From Mucilaginibacter rivuli (GTDB lineage Bacteria > Bacteroidota > Bacteroidia > Sphingobacteriales > Sphingobacteriaceae): a DNA stretch of 64,000 nt. The stretch's first letter is position 1. Each line of letters opens with the position of its first letter. The DNA is taken from the NCBI RefSeq assembly GCF_019391655.1, contig NZ_JAHXPQ010000001.1, positions 310,001 through 374,000 of the forward strand, written 5' to 3'. A program made the position numbers and the translations under genes. Below, in pieces: positions 48,973 through 58,764 of the stretch. A model generated the notes under the pieces. That model did not search any database and was not told where the DNA came from. It was given only the letters and a program-made list of their open reading frames with translations.

Positions 48973-51861
48973 TTGAAACTGCTATTACCAAGGCTTTTTA
49001 ATAAGCTTAACCTGTTTATAATGTGTGTTTTAGTTGCCGGTTGTACTTTCGAAAAAGAAAGTGCCTTTAACCGCTCTATGCAAAATTTAACTACACGTTA
49101 TAATATACTGTTTAACGCAAACGATGTTTTGCGCCAAAAGCAGGAGGCATACGCGGCACTGTACCCCGATAATTATACCGAAATTTTAGATGTTTACCCG
49201 GATACCACGCTACGCAGTAAAACGCCCGATAAGGACCTGGAGGCCGTGGTGGCCCGTGGTAACAAGATCATCAGCGATAAGGAGCAGAGCCGTTACATTG
49301 GTGATGCCTACCTGATATTGGGCAAGGCCAATTACCTGCAGGCCAATTATTTTAACGCGGCCGAGTTTTTTAGTTATGTGGTACGCAATTATCCTAAAGA
49401 TAAAAACCTTACCCAGGATGCATTGGTTTGGAAGGCCCGTACCCTGATGCGCAATAACCAATATAGTATTGCCGATAGTGTATTGGATACTGCCATGCTG
49501 AACATTTTCCCCAAGCAACAAAATATTGCTGATGTATATGCTACACGTATGCAATATGATATTGACAAGGAAAAATACGCTCATGCCGAAGAAATGGGCA
49601 AACAGGCCGTACACTATACCCATGATACTTACCACCGCCTGCGCTGGACATTCATTTTGGCTCAACTGCAGGAACTGAACCATCATATTACCGACGCTTA
49701 TAATAATTATGTACGTGTTGAGAACAGCAATGCCCAGTTCGAAATGTCGTTCAATGCCAGTTTGAACAGGATACGGATACAGGAAAGTAAAGACGGGCAC
49801 CCCATAAGCCGGATCGACTTGTTGCGTAAACTGCTGAAGGATGATAAGAATGCAGATTTTATTGACCAGATATATTTCCAGATAGGCGAATTGTACCTGG
49901 CGCAGAATAATGTGGACGAGGCTGTAAAAAATTACAAACTATCCGTACGCAACAGTACCAAGAATTTTAACCAAAAAGGCTTATCGTACCTGCGCCTCGC
50001 CGAGATCAACTTTAAGAATAAGGCTGATTACACTACCGCCAAAAAATATTACGATAGCACATTAACCAGTTTATCACCAACCTATCCGGGCTATCAAACC
50101 ATCCTGAAAAAGAGCAATAACCTGCAATTACTGGCCGATAGGTTACAGACCATATCGCGCGAGGACACTTTGCAGATGCTGGCTAAACTGGATGAGAACG
50201 CGCGTTTGGCAAAAGTGAAGGAAATATCCAATCGGCAGCTGTTGCAGCAGGCTACAACAGCTACTGCTAAAGGTAATATGGCAGTTAATAGTTCTTCGGG
50301 TGTTCCCTCACCGGCACGTAATACCGGGGGCATTAGCGCTGCAAATAATTTTTATTTTAACAATGCCAGCGCGGTAAGCCAGGGATACAATGATTTTAAA
50401 CGTGTTTGGGGTAACCGCCCCAATGCTGATAACTGGAGGCGCAGTGTAAAATCGGGCAGCGAATCAAACAACGTACAGGTGGCTGCCATACAGCAAAGTA
50501 TAGCCAATACCGGGGCAGGTACCGGCCCTGTAAAAACTACTGATGATGTTGCCCATACCAAAATACAGCAGGACTTGTTGCAAAATGTACCGCTCAGCGC
50601 GGCGCAACTGCAGCAATCAAATACACGTATTTATAATGCCTACTTAGATATTGCCAATTTTTATCGTGATATATTGGATGATAAAAAAGAGGCCATTGCA
50701 ACATACGAGATGCTACTGGCCCGTTTCCCTAATAATGTAAACAAATCGGTATTGTATTATAACCTGTACAGGCTTTACAGCGATGTTGACGATGCCCGGT
50801 CTGAAAAGTATAAGAACATACTGTTAAAGGGTTATCCCGAAACAGATTTTGCTAAAGTTATCCTCGACCCTCAGTATAACCAGAAACTGAATGATAAGAA
50901 CGCCGAGTTTTCGGCATTTTACAGCAAACTGTTCGACCTGGTATCAAAACGTAAATATGCCGATGCCATTAGCCGTGCCGATGAACTGATCAAACTTTAT
51001 CCTAATAACGAGTTTTTGGCACAGGTGTATTACCTGCGCGCTGTGGCATTGGGGCATCAGCAAAAGCTGGCACCTTTCCGCACCGAGCTGGAAGAGATAC
51101 AGGAGAAATATCCGAATGACAGGTTAATAACGCCACTGATAAAACAACACATCAACTTTATTATAGCTAACCAGGATAACCTTGCGGCACGTGATACCGT
51201 GCTGATGGATAGCGACCCTAACGAAGTGCCGTTTATGCAACAGCATGAAAAATTTGACCAACCACGCAATTACCCTAACAACCCGGTAATAACCAAAGTA
51301 CAGCCGCAGCAGCCTAAACCCGTTACAAAGCCTGCTGAAGTAGTTAAGGTTACAAAACCACAATTGCCAAAACCGGATAGCGTAGCTGTTGTAAAGCCTA
51401 AGGTTGTTAAGCCCGATAGTGTTATCGCGGCTAAGCCCCTTATCCCAATAGTAAAAACAGATAGCACAGCGATAGTAAAAGAAGTTGAAAAGCCATCCAT
51501 ATTTTCATTGCGCGATAGTACCAACTATTATTTTGTAGTTAATGTAAATACAAACAGAACAAATCTGGCACCATCACGTTTTGGTATTGGTCAGTTTAAC
51601 AGGGCCAATTATCCTAATAACAATAATATAAAACACCAGTTAAAAGCTGTTGAGGGTAACCAGTTAATATATGTAGGCCGCTTTAATAGTTTAAGTAGTG
51701 TAAAAGCTTACGCGCGTGCCATTGCCCCGCTATTGCCCCAAATTATGAATGTGCCTGCAGATAAATATACCTTTTTTATCATCACACAAGAAAATCTGGA
51801 TAAATTAGCCAACAAAAATACCCTGGATAGTTACTTTGATTTTTATCAAAAAAAATATTGA
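48973..51861 (+). CDS. PorW/SprE-like TPR lipoprotein (type IX secretion)
   Basis: The 962-residue lipoprotein has the lipobox LVAGC at 20-24 (C24) and the typical opening FNRSMQNLTTRYNILFNANDVL. Long TPR-type helical arrays follow (about 80-400, 540-720), then a Pro/Lys/Val-rich linker with VAVVKPK repeats (about 760-840) and a C-terminal domain (YYFVVNVNTNRTNLAPSRFGIGQFNRANY ... LDSYFDFYQKKY). PorW/SprE links type IX secretion parts to gliding. The start is TTG: the ATG at 49021 would leave no charged N-terminus. Penicillin-binding protein 1A follows at once. Confidence 0.8.
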   Translation: MKLLLPRLFNKLNLFIMCVLVAGCTFEKESAFNRSMQNLTTRYNILFNANDVLRQKQEAYAALYPDNYTEILDVYPDTTLRSKTPDKDLEAVVARGNKIISDKEQSRYIGDAYLILGKANYLQANYFNAAEFFSYVVRNYPKDKNLTQDALVWKARTLMRNNQYSIADSVLDTAMLNIFPKQQNIADVYATRMQYDIDKEKYAHAEEMGKQAVHYTHDTYHRLRWTFILAQLQELNHHITDAYNNYVRVENSNAQFEMSFNASLNRIRIQESKDGHPISRIDLLRKLLKDDKNADFIDQIYFQIGELYLAQNNVDEAVKNYKLSVRNSTKNFNQKGLSYLRLAEINFKNKADYTTAKKYYDSTLTSLSPTYPGYQTILKKSNNLQLLADRLQTISREDTLQMLAKLDENARLAKVKEISNRQLLQQATTATAKGNMAVNSSSGVPSPARNTGGISAANNFYFNNASAVSQGYNDFKRVWGNRPNADNWRRSVKSGSESNNVQVAAIQQSIANTGAGTGPVKTTDDVAHTKIQQDLLQNVPLSAAQLQQSNTRIYNAYLDIANFYRDILDDKKEAIATYEMLLARFPNNVNKSVLYYNLYRLYSDVDDARSEKYKNILLKGYPETDFAKVILDPQYNQKLNDKNAEFSAFYSKLFDLVSKRKYADAISRADELIKLYPNNEFLAQVYYLRAVALGHQQKLAPFRTELEEIQEKYPNDRLITPLIKQHINFIIANQDNLAARDTVLMDSDPNEVPFMQQHEKFDQPRNYPNNPVITKVQPQQPKPVTKPAEVVKVTKPQLPKPDSVAVVKPKVVKPDSVIAAKPLIPIVKTDSTAIVKEVEKPSIFSLRDSTNYYFVVNVNTNRTNLAPSRFGIGQFNRANYPNNNNIKHQLKAVEGNQLIYVGRFNSLSSVKAYARAIAPLLPQIMNVPADKYTFFIITQENLDKLANKNTLDSYFDFYQKKY

Positions 51862-51862
51862 C

Positions 51863-54118
51863 ATGTACATAAGGAACCAGAAAGAAAAGTTAAGCCCCGA
51901 AGACATTAAACGCTATAATTTAGTGATCTGGAAAGTTATAGGCGGCTGCTTTTTGTTTTTTGCATTGCTGATAACGCTAACATGGCTGGGTGCTTTTGGC
52001 ACATTGCCATCGTTCCGCGATCTGGAAAATCCTAAGAGTAACCAGGCGTCTATCATATTTTCGGAAGATAAAGAGGAGCTGGGTAATTACTACGTACAAA
52101 ACAGATCGAGCGTTACGTATAAGCAAATATCGCCAAATGTAATTAACGCGTTAATAGCTACCGAAGACAAGCGCTTTTACGACCATTCCGGTATTGATTT
52201 TCGCCGTAATTTTACCAGTATCCTTTATAACATGGTGGGTAAAAAACAAGGTGGCAGTACCATTACCCAACAGCTGGCGCTAAACCTGTTTTCTGATAAA
52301 AGCCGCGAGAAAAATCGCGTAAAGCGTGTATTTCAAAAACTGAAGGAATGGATAACCGCCGTACGCATTGAGCGCCGTTATACAAAAGAAGAAATCATTA
52401 CCATGTACCTCAATACGGTTGATTTTGGTGCTTACAATACTTTTGGCATTAAATCGGCTGCGCGTACTTACTTTAATACCTCGCCAGATAAACTGCAGCC
52501 CGAACAGGCGGCCGTTTTGGTTGGGATGTTAAAAGGTCCCGGGCTGTACTCGCCTATAACACATGCGCAAAACTCATTGAACCGCCGTAATACCATACTG
52601 GGCCTGATGGCCGATGCCGGTTTTTTAAGCGATGGGCAGGCTGCGCAGTTAAAACAAAAACCATTAGGACTTGATTTTAACCCTACAGATCATAATGAAG
52701 GTTTGGCGCCATATTTTCGGGCGATACTTAAAAAGGATATCCAAAAAATATTTGAGGAGCAGAATATCACAAAGGATGGCGTGCCGTATGACCTTGACCG
52801 CGATGGACTGAAGATTTATACTACCATAAATTCAACCATGCAGGAGTATGCCGAAGGCGCGCAAAAAGAATACATGATAAACCTGCAGGCCCAGTTCAAT
52901 AATCATTGGAAAGGTATAAACAAGGCAAAAACGATCAGCAATTTTGACTTGCTGATGGACCAGGGTATGAAACGCTCTGATCGTTACCATGAATTAAAAG
53001 CCGAAGGCAAAAGCGATGAAGAGATACAAGCCGATTTTGATACGCCTGTAAAAATGAACCTGTTTACCTGGCATGGCAATATTGATACCCTGATGAAACC
53101 GGTTGACTCGATATTGTATTGCAAAATGCTGCTCCAAAACTCGCTGATGAGTATGGACCCTACAACCGGCTACATCAAAGCATGGGTTGGCGGTATTGAT
53201 TTTACCCACTTTAAATACGACCACGTAAAAGCCGGCGCAAGGCAGGTTGGCTCAACAGCCAAGCCGTTTACTTATTCGGTAGCAATTGATAATGGTTACT
53301 CGCCTTGTATGGAGGTGGATAATGTACCCGTAACTATTACCGGTTACGGCGATCCGTGGACACCCAGATCATCAGCCGAAGATGCAAAGCCAGGTTTGGT
53401 AACTTTAAGGCAAGCATTAGGGCATTCATTAAACTATGTAATGGCCTATGTAATGCGCGAAGTTACACCTACACCCGTGGTAAGCCTCATCAAAAAAATG
53501 GGTATAACAACGGATGTGCCACCATACCCGGCTATCTGTTTGGGTACTTTCAGCGCTTCGGTATTTGATATGACGGGCGCTTATAGTGTTTTTGCCAATC
53601 ATGGTTTTTGGAACGAGCCATCATACCTGCTGCGTATTGAGGATAAAAATGGTAACGTATTATATGAACATAAGCCCAAAGGCGTACAAGCCATGAACGA
53701 GCAAACCGCTTATGTAATGACTTACATGCTTAAAGGGGTAATAGAAGATGGTACAGGCAGCCGTGCCCGTTACAAGTATGGTTTAACAAACCCATTAGCC
53801 GGCAAAACCGGAACTACGCAAAATAACTCGGATGGTTGGTTTATTGGTGTAACGCCACAACTGGTTACCGGTGTATGGACAGGTTGCGAAGACCCTGATA
53901 TACACTTCCGCTCTACATATTTAGGCGAGGGTGCAAACTCGGCACTGCCTGTTTTTGCGTTGTACATGAAAAAGGTATATGCAAACCCTGCGTTAGGCAT
54001 TAAAAGGAGTGTTGATTTTGACCCGCCTAAAGCACCACTCACCATTACCCTGGATTGCAGTTCGTACAAACAGCAACAGCCCGGAAACACAGAAACAGAA
54101 AAGAAACTTAACTTTTAA
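51863..54118 (+). CDS. Penicillin-binding protein 1A (bifunctional)
   Basis: Peptidoglycan synthase with glycosyltransferase 51 and transpeptidase domains. The start at 51863 (MYIRNQKEKLSPEDIKRYN) gives 751 residues; an open frame from 51836 overlaps the previous gene. One membrane helix (about 19-40), then GT51 motifs ATEDKRFYDHSGIDFRRNF and QGGSTITQQLALNLF. Transpeptidase motifs: GSTAKPFTY (SxxK), SLNYVMA (SxN) and AGKTGTTQNNSDGWFIG (KTG). The stop of the PorW-like gene and this ATG are separated by one base, so translation is coupled. Confidence 0.95.
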   Translation: MYIRNQKEKLSPEDIKRYNLVIWKVIGGCFLFFALLITLTWLGAFGTLPSFRDLENPKSNQASIIFSEDKEELGNYYVQNRSSVTYKQISPNVINALIATEDKRFYDHSGIDFRRNFTSILYNMVGKKQGGSTITQQLALNLFSDKSREKNRVKRVFQKLKEWITAVRIERRYTKEEIITMYLNTVDFGAYNTFGIKSAARTYFNTSPDKLQPEQAAVLVGMLKGPGLYSPITHAQNSLNRRNTILGLMADAGFLSDGQAAQLKQKPLGLDFNPTDHNEGLAPYFRAILKKDIQKIFEEQNITKDGVPYDLDRDGLKIYTTINSTMQEYAEGAQKEYMINLQAQFNNHWKGINKAKTISNFDLLMDQGMKRSDRYHELKAEGKSDEEIQADFDTPVKMNLFTWHGNIDTLMKPVDSILYCKMLLQNSLMSMDPTTGYIKAWVGGIDFTHFKYDHVKAGARQVGSTAKPFTYSVAIDNGYSPCMEVDNVPVTITGYGDPWTPRSSAEDAKPGLVTLRQALGHSLNYVMAYVMREVTPTPVVSLIKKMGITTDVPPYPAICLGTFSASVFDMTGAYSVFANHGFWNEPSYLLRIEDKNGNVLYEHKPKGVQAMNEQTAYVMTYMLKGVIEDGTGSRARYKYGLTNPLAGKTGTTQNNSDGWFIGVTPQLVTGVWTGCEDPDIHFRSTYLGEGANSALPVFALYMKKVYANPALGIKRSVDFDPPKAPLTITLDCSSYKQQQPGNTETEKKLNF

Positions 54119-54140
54119 AGGATAGCAAATAACCAAACAA

Positions 54141-54179
54141 AAAGAGGGAGCCTGATAACAGATCAGGCTCCCTCTTTTT
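54141..54179 (+). terminator. Terminator of the PorW-PBP1A operon
   Basis: AAAGAGGGAGCCTGA and TCAGGCTCCCTCTTT form a perfect 15-base stem with a TAACAGA loop, followed by five T residues. Confidence 0.9.
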
Positions 54180-54214
54180 GTTTTATTAGAAACCGGTTTA
54201 CGGCCTCTGAATTT

Positions 54215-54412
54215 TTATTTCTTTTCAGACTCTTCTTTCGAAGCAGTTTTCTCATCTTTTTTGCCTTCCGAAGCATCTTTAAACTCACGGATGCCCTGGC
54301 CTAAACCTTTAGCAAATTCAGGTATTTTTCTGCCTCCAAATAGCAATAGGACAACAACAGCGATAATGATCAGATCTTGCCCGCTAATAAATAAAAGGAT
54401 CCCGTGTGCCAT
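54215..54412 (-). CDS. tatA: Twin-arginine translocase subunit TatA/TatE
   Basis: The 65-residue protein forms the Tat pore for folded proteins. It has one N-terminal helix with the polar GQD start ([39 protein letters not shown]) and the hinge FGGRKIPE, then an amphipathic helix and a charged Lys/Glu tail. The first six residues (MAHGIL) precede the core. tatC is not in the window. Confidence 0.94.
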   Translation of the reverse strand: MAHGILLFISGQDLIIIAVVVLLLFGGRKIPEFAKGLGQGIREFKDASEGKKDEKTASKEESEKK

Positions 54413-54500
54413 GGTGCGTTTTTTTAATTTTGATTGTCAAATAATTCAGTAAAGGTACAAATTATAATTAAATCCAATTATCATAACCGTTTAATAAAAA

Positions 54501-54532
54501 TGCCCCGATGTGTATTGTTACAAACCGGGGCA
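54501..54532 (-). terminator. Terminator of the DUF6515-type gene
   Basis: TGCCCCG and CGGGGCA pair around an 18-base loop and are followed on the minus strand by a T-run (TTTTTA). It lies 25 bases after the stop of the DUF6515-type gene. Confidence 0.6.
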
Positions 54533-54556
54533 CTTATAACCTATGTTAATTTATAA

Positions 54557-55405
54557 TTAGTTAGCCGGTGGATAATCATCCTGGGGCTGCTGGTTTTGAT
54601 CAGGACCGGGATTGGTTTCCAACTGGCCATCTTTTCCGGCTATCTGGTAGCTCACGCTGCCATCTTCGTTAGTTACAGGCTGGTAATACACACCATTTAA
54701 TTCATAATACTGTACGCCATCTATCATGATGCTTTTAGCGCCTGCAGGTAATTGATTTACTTCGGCACCAATTGGCGGGGCTACAACCTGGTAGTCGTTA
54801 TTGCCATATTGCTGGTAAAAGAAACCATCGTTATAGTAATACCGGTTATCGCCATAATAAAATGGATAATATCCAAAAGGCAATACATTAATATGGAAAC
54901 CTAAGCGCGGGGCATAATACCTGCTGTAAAAACCACCTGAAAATATAGGACGGTTATAACCGTAATAACGGCCACCCCTGTAATAGCCACTACCTTCATA
55001 CCTGCCGCCACGGCCTGCATAATAAGGTGTGCGGTACGCACCATAGCCCGGCGCCCTGTAACTTGGCACTATACGTGGCGAAGAATACGACCTTGTAACA
55101 GGCCCACCCTGCGGATATGCCCTTGACTGTGAGCCACCGCCGGGTGTAAAACCATTTGTACGTGGCTGCTGGTACTGTTGCCCGCCACCATAAGACCTTT
55201 GGCCCGGCGACGAATAATGCTGGTTACCACCACCGCCGAATGAACGTTGGCTACCACCACCATTAGAACGCTGGCTGCCGCCACCAAAGTGGCCACCACC
55301 GCCATTGTTACCACGGCCATGCTGGGCGTAACTAAATGAGAATGTGAAAACCGTGATCATTACCACTGCAAGAGAAGTGAATGAATATTTATGTGCTTTT
55401 TTCAT
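54557..55405 (-). CDS. Gly/Tyr-rich exported protein (DUF6515-like)
   Basis: The 282-residue protein has a signal peptide (to about residue 27, SYAQHGRG). Residues 28-110 are a low-complexity Gly/Ser/Gln/Arg stretch with GGGSQRS-type repeats, 110-200 are Tyr/Gly/Arg-rich (GYYPFYYGDNRYYYNDGFFYQQY), and the folded end matches DUF6515 (APPIGAEVNQLPAGAKSIMIDGVQYYELNGVYYQPV). The function is unknown; the composition resembles matrix or surface proteins. It stands alone. Confidence 0.8.
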   Translation of the reverse strand: MKKAHKYSFTSLAVVMITVFTFSFSYAQHGRGNNGGGGHFGGGSQRSNGGGSQRSFGGGGNQHYSSPGQRSYGGGQQYQQPRTNGFTPGGGSQSRAYPQGGPVTRSYSSPRIVPSYRAPGYGAYRTPYYAGRGGRYEGSGYYRGGRYYGYNRPIFSGGFYSRYYAPRLGFHINVLPFGYYPFYYGDNRYYYNDGFFYQQYGNNDYQVVAPPIGAEVNQLPAGAKSIMIDGVQYYELNGVYYQPVTNEDGSVSYQIAGKDGQLETNPGPDQNQQPQDDYPPAN

Positions 55406-55610
55406 GTGTTTAAAATCAGTTTTTATATAGATAAGACGGTGTTAGAATTAATTGGTTTAGTGATTTTGGATGATATCATCCATTTTACAATTTCATTACA
55501 ATTTAAAATATATCGGTCGGCGTAATATTTGATAAACGAATTTAACCTTCAATTAATATAAGGGAATCTAAAATAATGTTACAGTTTGCCTAAAATAAAG
55601 GGGCGCAAAA

Positions 55611-55642
55611 AAGCCCCGTCTTCTGTTTTAAAGACGAGGCTG
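55611..55642 (-). terminator. Terminator of gapN
   Basis: On the minus strand AGCCTCGTCTT and AAGACGGGGCT pair with one mismatch and are followed by six T residues, 24 bases after the gapN stop. The rest of the 260-base gap is AT-rich and I see nothing else in it. Confidence 0.75.
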
Positions 55643-55665
55643 TAATTAAATAGGTTGCACGAGTT

Positions 55666-57291
55666 TTAGAAAATATATTTCGTGCTTAAAAAGTTGGAAT
55701 CATGATTGTTTACGATCTCGTTTACCAAACCTTTATTGGTATCGTTCAGCTTTGTTGCTACTAATGAGCGTATGGAGAATGCCCGCAGCGCATCAACAAC
55801 CGAAAGCGTTCCTTCGGCGCTGTCTTTTCGTCCTGTAAAAGGGAAAACATCGGGGCCGCGCTGGCATTGCGCGTTTATATTTACACGACTAACCAGGTTT
55901 ACAAAAGGATCGATCAGGTCGGATATTTCCTTCGGGTCATTACTGAAGATACTCACCTGCTGCCCGTGTACCGAGTTGATCTGGTATTGGATAGGTTCTT
56001 CAATCGATTCGAAAGGTACCACCGGGATGATCGGCCCGAACTGCTCTTCGCGGTAAAGCTTCATCTTCTCGTTAACCGGGTAAACAATAGCAGGGAATAC
56101 GATGGATGCCGAAGTAGCCCCGCCATTCTCGTTGATCACTTTGCCCCCGTTAGCAATGGCGTTGTCAATACACTCTTTAATATAATCCGGCTTGTGCGGT
56201 TCTGGCAGCGGGGTTATGTTTACACCTTTTTCCCATGGCATGCCAATTTTTAGTTTGGCAACTTCGGCGCTAAGCAAAGCATTGAACTCATCAGCTACCG
56301 ATTTGTGCACGAAGATGATTTTTAGCGCGGTACAACGCTGCCCGTTAAAGGTAAGCGCACCTAACACAATTTCACCTACGGCTAATTTCAGATCAGCATC
56401 TTTGGTAACGATGGCTACGTTTTTGGCATCCAAACTTAAAACAGCACGCAGGCGATTTACCTTAGGGTGCATTTTTTTCAATTCGTTAGCTACCTTGCTC
56501 GATCCGATCAGCGTAAGCACATTTACCTTGCCCGATTGCATCAATCCCGGCACTGTATTAGCACCACGACCGTAAATGCTGTTTACTACACCTTTCGGGA
56601 AAGAGGTACGGAAAGCTTCTAATAAAGGGTAGTGTAAAAGTGTACCATGTTTCGGAGGTTTGAAGAGTACGGTATTGCCCATGATAAGGGCAGGTATTAA
56701 CGTGGTAAAGGTTTCGTTTAAGGGATAGTTGAACGGCCCCATACAAAGTACTACACCCAAAGGCGAACGGCGCGCCTGCGCCACAATACCCTGCTCTATC
56801 TGGAAGCGCGACGACTCACGGTCGATGTCCTTTAGCGCGTCAATAGTGAGGTTAATGTATTCCACCGTACGGTCAAATTCCTTGGTCGAATCGGCCCATG
56901 ATTTGCCGATCTCCCACATGATGAGCTTGATCACCTTGATGCGTTGCTCCATCATTTTAAACGTGAAGTTCTCTACACATTTAATACGGTCGGCAACACT
57001 CATGGTTGGCCATTCGCCACGGCCATTGTTGTAGGCTAAGGTAGCGGCATCAAGTGCCTCCATAGCTTCTTTGTCGGTACAGATGGGGTATGTGCCTATC
57101 AGCTTACGCTGCAGGCCATCTGCGCCCGGTATACACACCGGCGAATAAACTTCCTGGAAAGGGCCAGCCCATTGGCGCATTTCCCCGTTGCAGAGGTACT
57201 CCCGCTGGTGCACCTCGCCATCCAGCCGGTACTCCTCCGGGATGGCATCTTCCCTGATAAACAGGGATGTTAATTGTTCTGTAAAACTCAT
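55666..57291 (-). CDS. gapN: NADP-dependent glyceraldehyde-3-phosphate dehydrogenase (non-phosphorylating), GapN type
   Basis: GapN oxidises glyceraldehyde 3-phosphate directly to 3-phosphoglycerate with NADP. The 541-residue aldehyde dehydrogenase has the oxyanion Asn in GPFNYPLNE (N188), the cofactor loop TLIGSSKVANE and the catalytic Cys in LTFNGQRCTALK (C320). The general base Glu (LELGGK in most members) is not present: the segment reads LSLDAKN, with Ser286 in its place. Last gene of the minus-strand block with KDPG aldolase, which supplies its substrate. Confidence 0.85.
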   Translation of the reverse strand: MSFTEQLTSLFIREDAIPEEYRLDGEVHQREYLCNGEMRQWAGPFQEVYSPVCIPGADGLQRKLIGTYPICTDKEAMEALDAATLAYNNGRGEWPTMSVADRIKCVENFTFKMMEQRIKVIKLIMWEIGKSWADSTKEFDRTVEYINLTIDALKDIDRESSRFQIEQGIVAQARRSPLGVVLCMGPFNYPLNETFTTLIPALIMGNTVLFKPPKHGTLLHYPLLEAFRTSFPKGVVNSIYGRGANTVPGLMQSGKVNVLTLIGSSKVANELKKMHPKVNRLRAVLSLDAKNVAIVTKDADLKLAVGEIVLGALTFNGQRCTALKIIFVHKSVADEFNALLSAEVAKLKIGMPWEKGVNITPLPEPHKPDYIKECIDNAIANGGKVINENGGATSASIVFPAIVYPVNEKMKLYREEQFGPIIPVVPFESIEEPIQYQINSVHGQQVSIFSNDPKEISDLIDPFVNLVSRVNINAQCQRGPDVFPFTGRKDSAEGTLSVVDALRAFSIRSLVATKLNDTNKGLVNEIVNNHDSNFLSTKYIF

Positions 57292-57345
57292 TTTTGATTG
57301 TGTGATAGGTAATTATTAATTGATATAAAAAAAGCGTGAACAAAA

Positions 57346-57368
57346 AAAGGGGGCTTTAAGCCCCCTTT
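57346..57368 (-). terminator. Terminator of the ExuT-type transporter gene
   Basis: AAAGGGGGCTT and AAGCCCCCTTT pair perfectly around one T; the minus strand continues in T residues. It lies between the transporter stop and gapN start, so gapN may have its own promoter or be made by read-through. Confidence 0.75.
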
Positions 57369-57390
57369 AATAAAATATATAAGGCCTTAA

Positions 57391-58707
57391 TTATACGCCG
57401 GGAGTTCCGCCTGTGATGGGCTTCATCTTGGGTACTAAAAAGTGCATAATAACCCATGCCAGCAAATACGCCGAGGCGCAAATAGCGAACATGATATAAT
57501 AAGCTGTTTCGATATGGCCAATGCTGCGATAGTACACGAACATTTGCTTTTGTACGAACAGCGATAAGGCTATACCCCCCAATCCACCTGCCATGCCACC
57601 TATACCGGTAACCGAGCCTGTTGCCCCTTTGGGGAACATATCGCTCACGGTGGTGAAGATGTTTGCACTCCAGGCCTGGTGTGCCGCTGCGGCTATACCT
57701 ATAACACCTACGGCGTACCACATGTTCATTTTACCTAATATCAATGCAAACACGATAGGGATAACAAAGAAGGCATATACCAACATCGACATTTTACGTG
57801 CTTTGAATACGGGAACACCTCGCTTAATTAACCACAAAGGTATCCAGCCACCGCCTATACTACCCACGGTTGATATGATATAAACCGTAGCTACCGGCCA
57901 GCTTGCAGCGTCTAATTTTGAGTGGAAAACACTTTCGAAATAATCGGGTAACCAAAAGAGGTAAAACCACCATATCGGGTCGGTTAAAAACTTACCGATA
58001 ACGAAAGCCCAGGTCTGTTTATAACCCAACAACTGTGCCCAGGTGTATGTATGGTCTTTCACCACTACATTATCTACAACTTCTTTGTCGCTTTCAATGT
58101 AAGCTAACTCGGCAGCACCAACGTATTTGCTTTTTTGTGGTGTTTCGTAAAACATCAGCCAGAATATTAACCACACAAAGCCCAGTAAACCTGTGCTGAT
58201 GAAAGCCCAATGCCAGCCCCAGTTAACCAATATAATAGGTACAACTATTGGTGTAATAATGGCACCTACGTTAGCACCAGAGTTAAATATACCCGTAGCC
58301 AGCGCGCGTTCTTTTTTAGGGAACCACTCTGCTACCGATTTAATTGCCGCCGGAAAGTTACCTGCTTCGGCAAGGCCCAAAAAGCTGCGCACAATGCCAA
58401 ATCCCAATACTGTGTTAGCCAATGCCGTTGCAACGCCGGCCAAACTCCATAAAAAGGTGTAAACACCGTACCCAATTTTAGTGCCTAATTTATCTACAAT
58501 ACGCCCGGCACCCAACATACCCAGCGAGTAAAAGATCTTAAAGGCTATCTCGATATTGGCATAGTCGCCATCCGTCCAGCCTAACTGATCATGAAAGGTT
58601 GACTTTAAGTATGCTATTACGTTACGGTCAATATAATTGATCGTAGTAGCAAAGAAGATGAGACCGCAGATGGTCCACCTGTACTTTCCTATTGTTTTTT
58701 GATTCAT
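57391..58707 (-). CDS. MFS transporter, ExuT (hexuronate) type
   Basis: The 438-residue permease has twelve membrane helices and the anion:cation symporter signature of the ExuT/GudP group: TINYIDRNVIAYLKSTFHDQLGWTDGDYANIEIAFKIFYSLGMLGAGRIVDKLGTKIGYG, and GLAEAGNFPAAIKSVAEWFPKKERALATGIFNSGANVGAI. Substrates of this group are hexuronates or aldonates such as galacturonate and glucuronate. The KDPG aldolase and KDG kinase neighbours support uronate or KDG uptake. Confidence 0.92.
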   Translation of the reverse strand: MNQKTIGKYRWTICGLIFFATTINYIDRNVIAYLKSTFHDQLGWTDGDYANIEIAFKIFYSLGMLGAGRIVDKLGTKIGYGVYTFLWSLAGVATALANTVLGFGIVRSFLGLAEAGNFPAAIKSVAEWFPKKERALATGIFNSGANVGAIITPIVVPIILVNWGWHWAFISTGLLGFVWLIFWLMFYETPQKSKYVGAAELAYIESDKEVVDNVVVKDHTYTWAQLLGYKQTWAFVIGKFLTDPIWWFYLFWLPDYFESVFHSKLDAASWPVATVYIISTVGSIGGGWIPLWLIKRGVPVFKARKMSMLVYAFFVIPIVFALILGKMNMWYAVGVIGIAAAAHQAWSANIFTTVSDMFPKGATGSVTGIGGMAGGLGGIALSLFVQKQMFVYYRSIGHIETAYYIMFAICASAYLLAWVIMHFLVPKMKPITGGTPGV

Positions 58708-58764
58708 TTTTGGTTGGTTTATAAAGCTGTAAAGTTATAAAATTGCTAATTGGTTATATGTAAT

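Noticed and set aside
49210..49800. 196-codon antisense open frame within the PorW/SprE-like gene
   Set aside because: The composition is that of a shadow frame and there is no start context.
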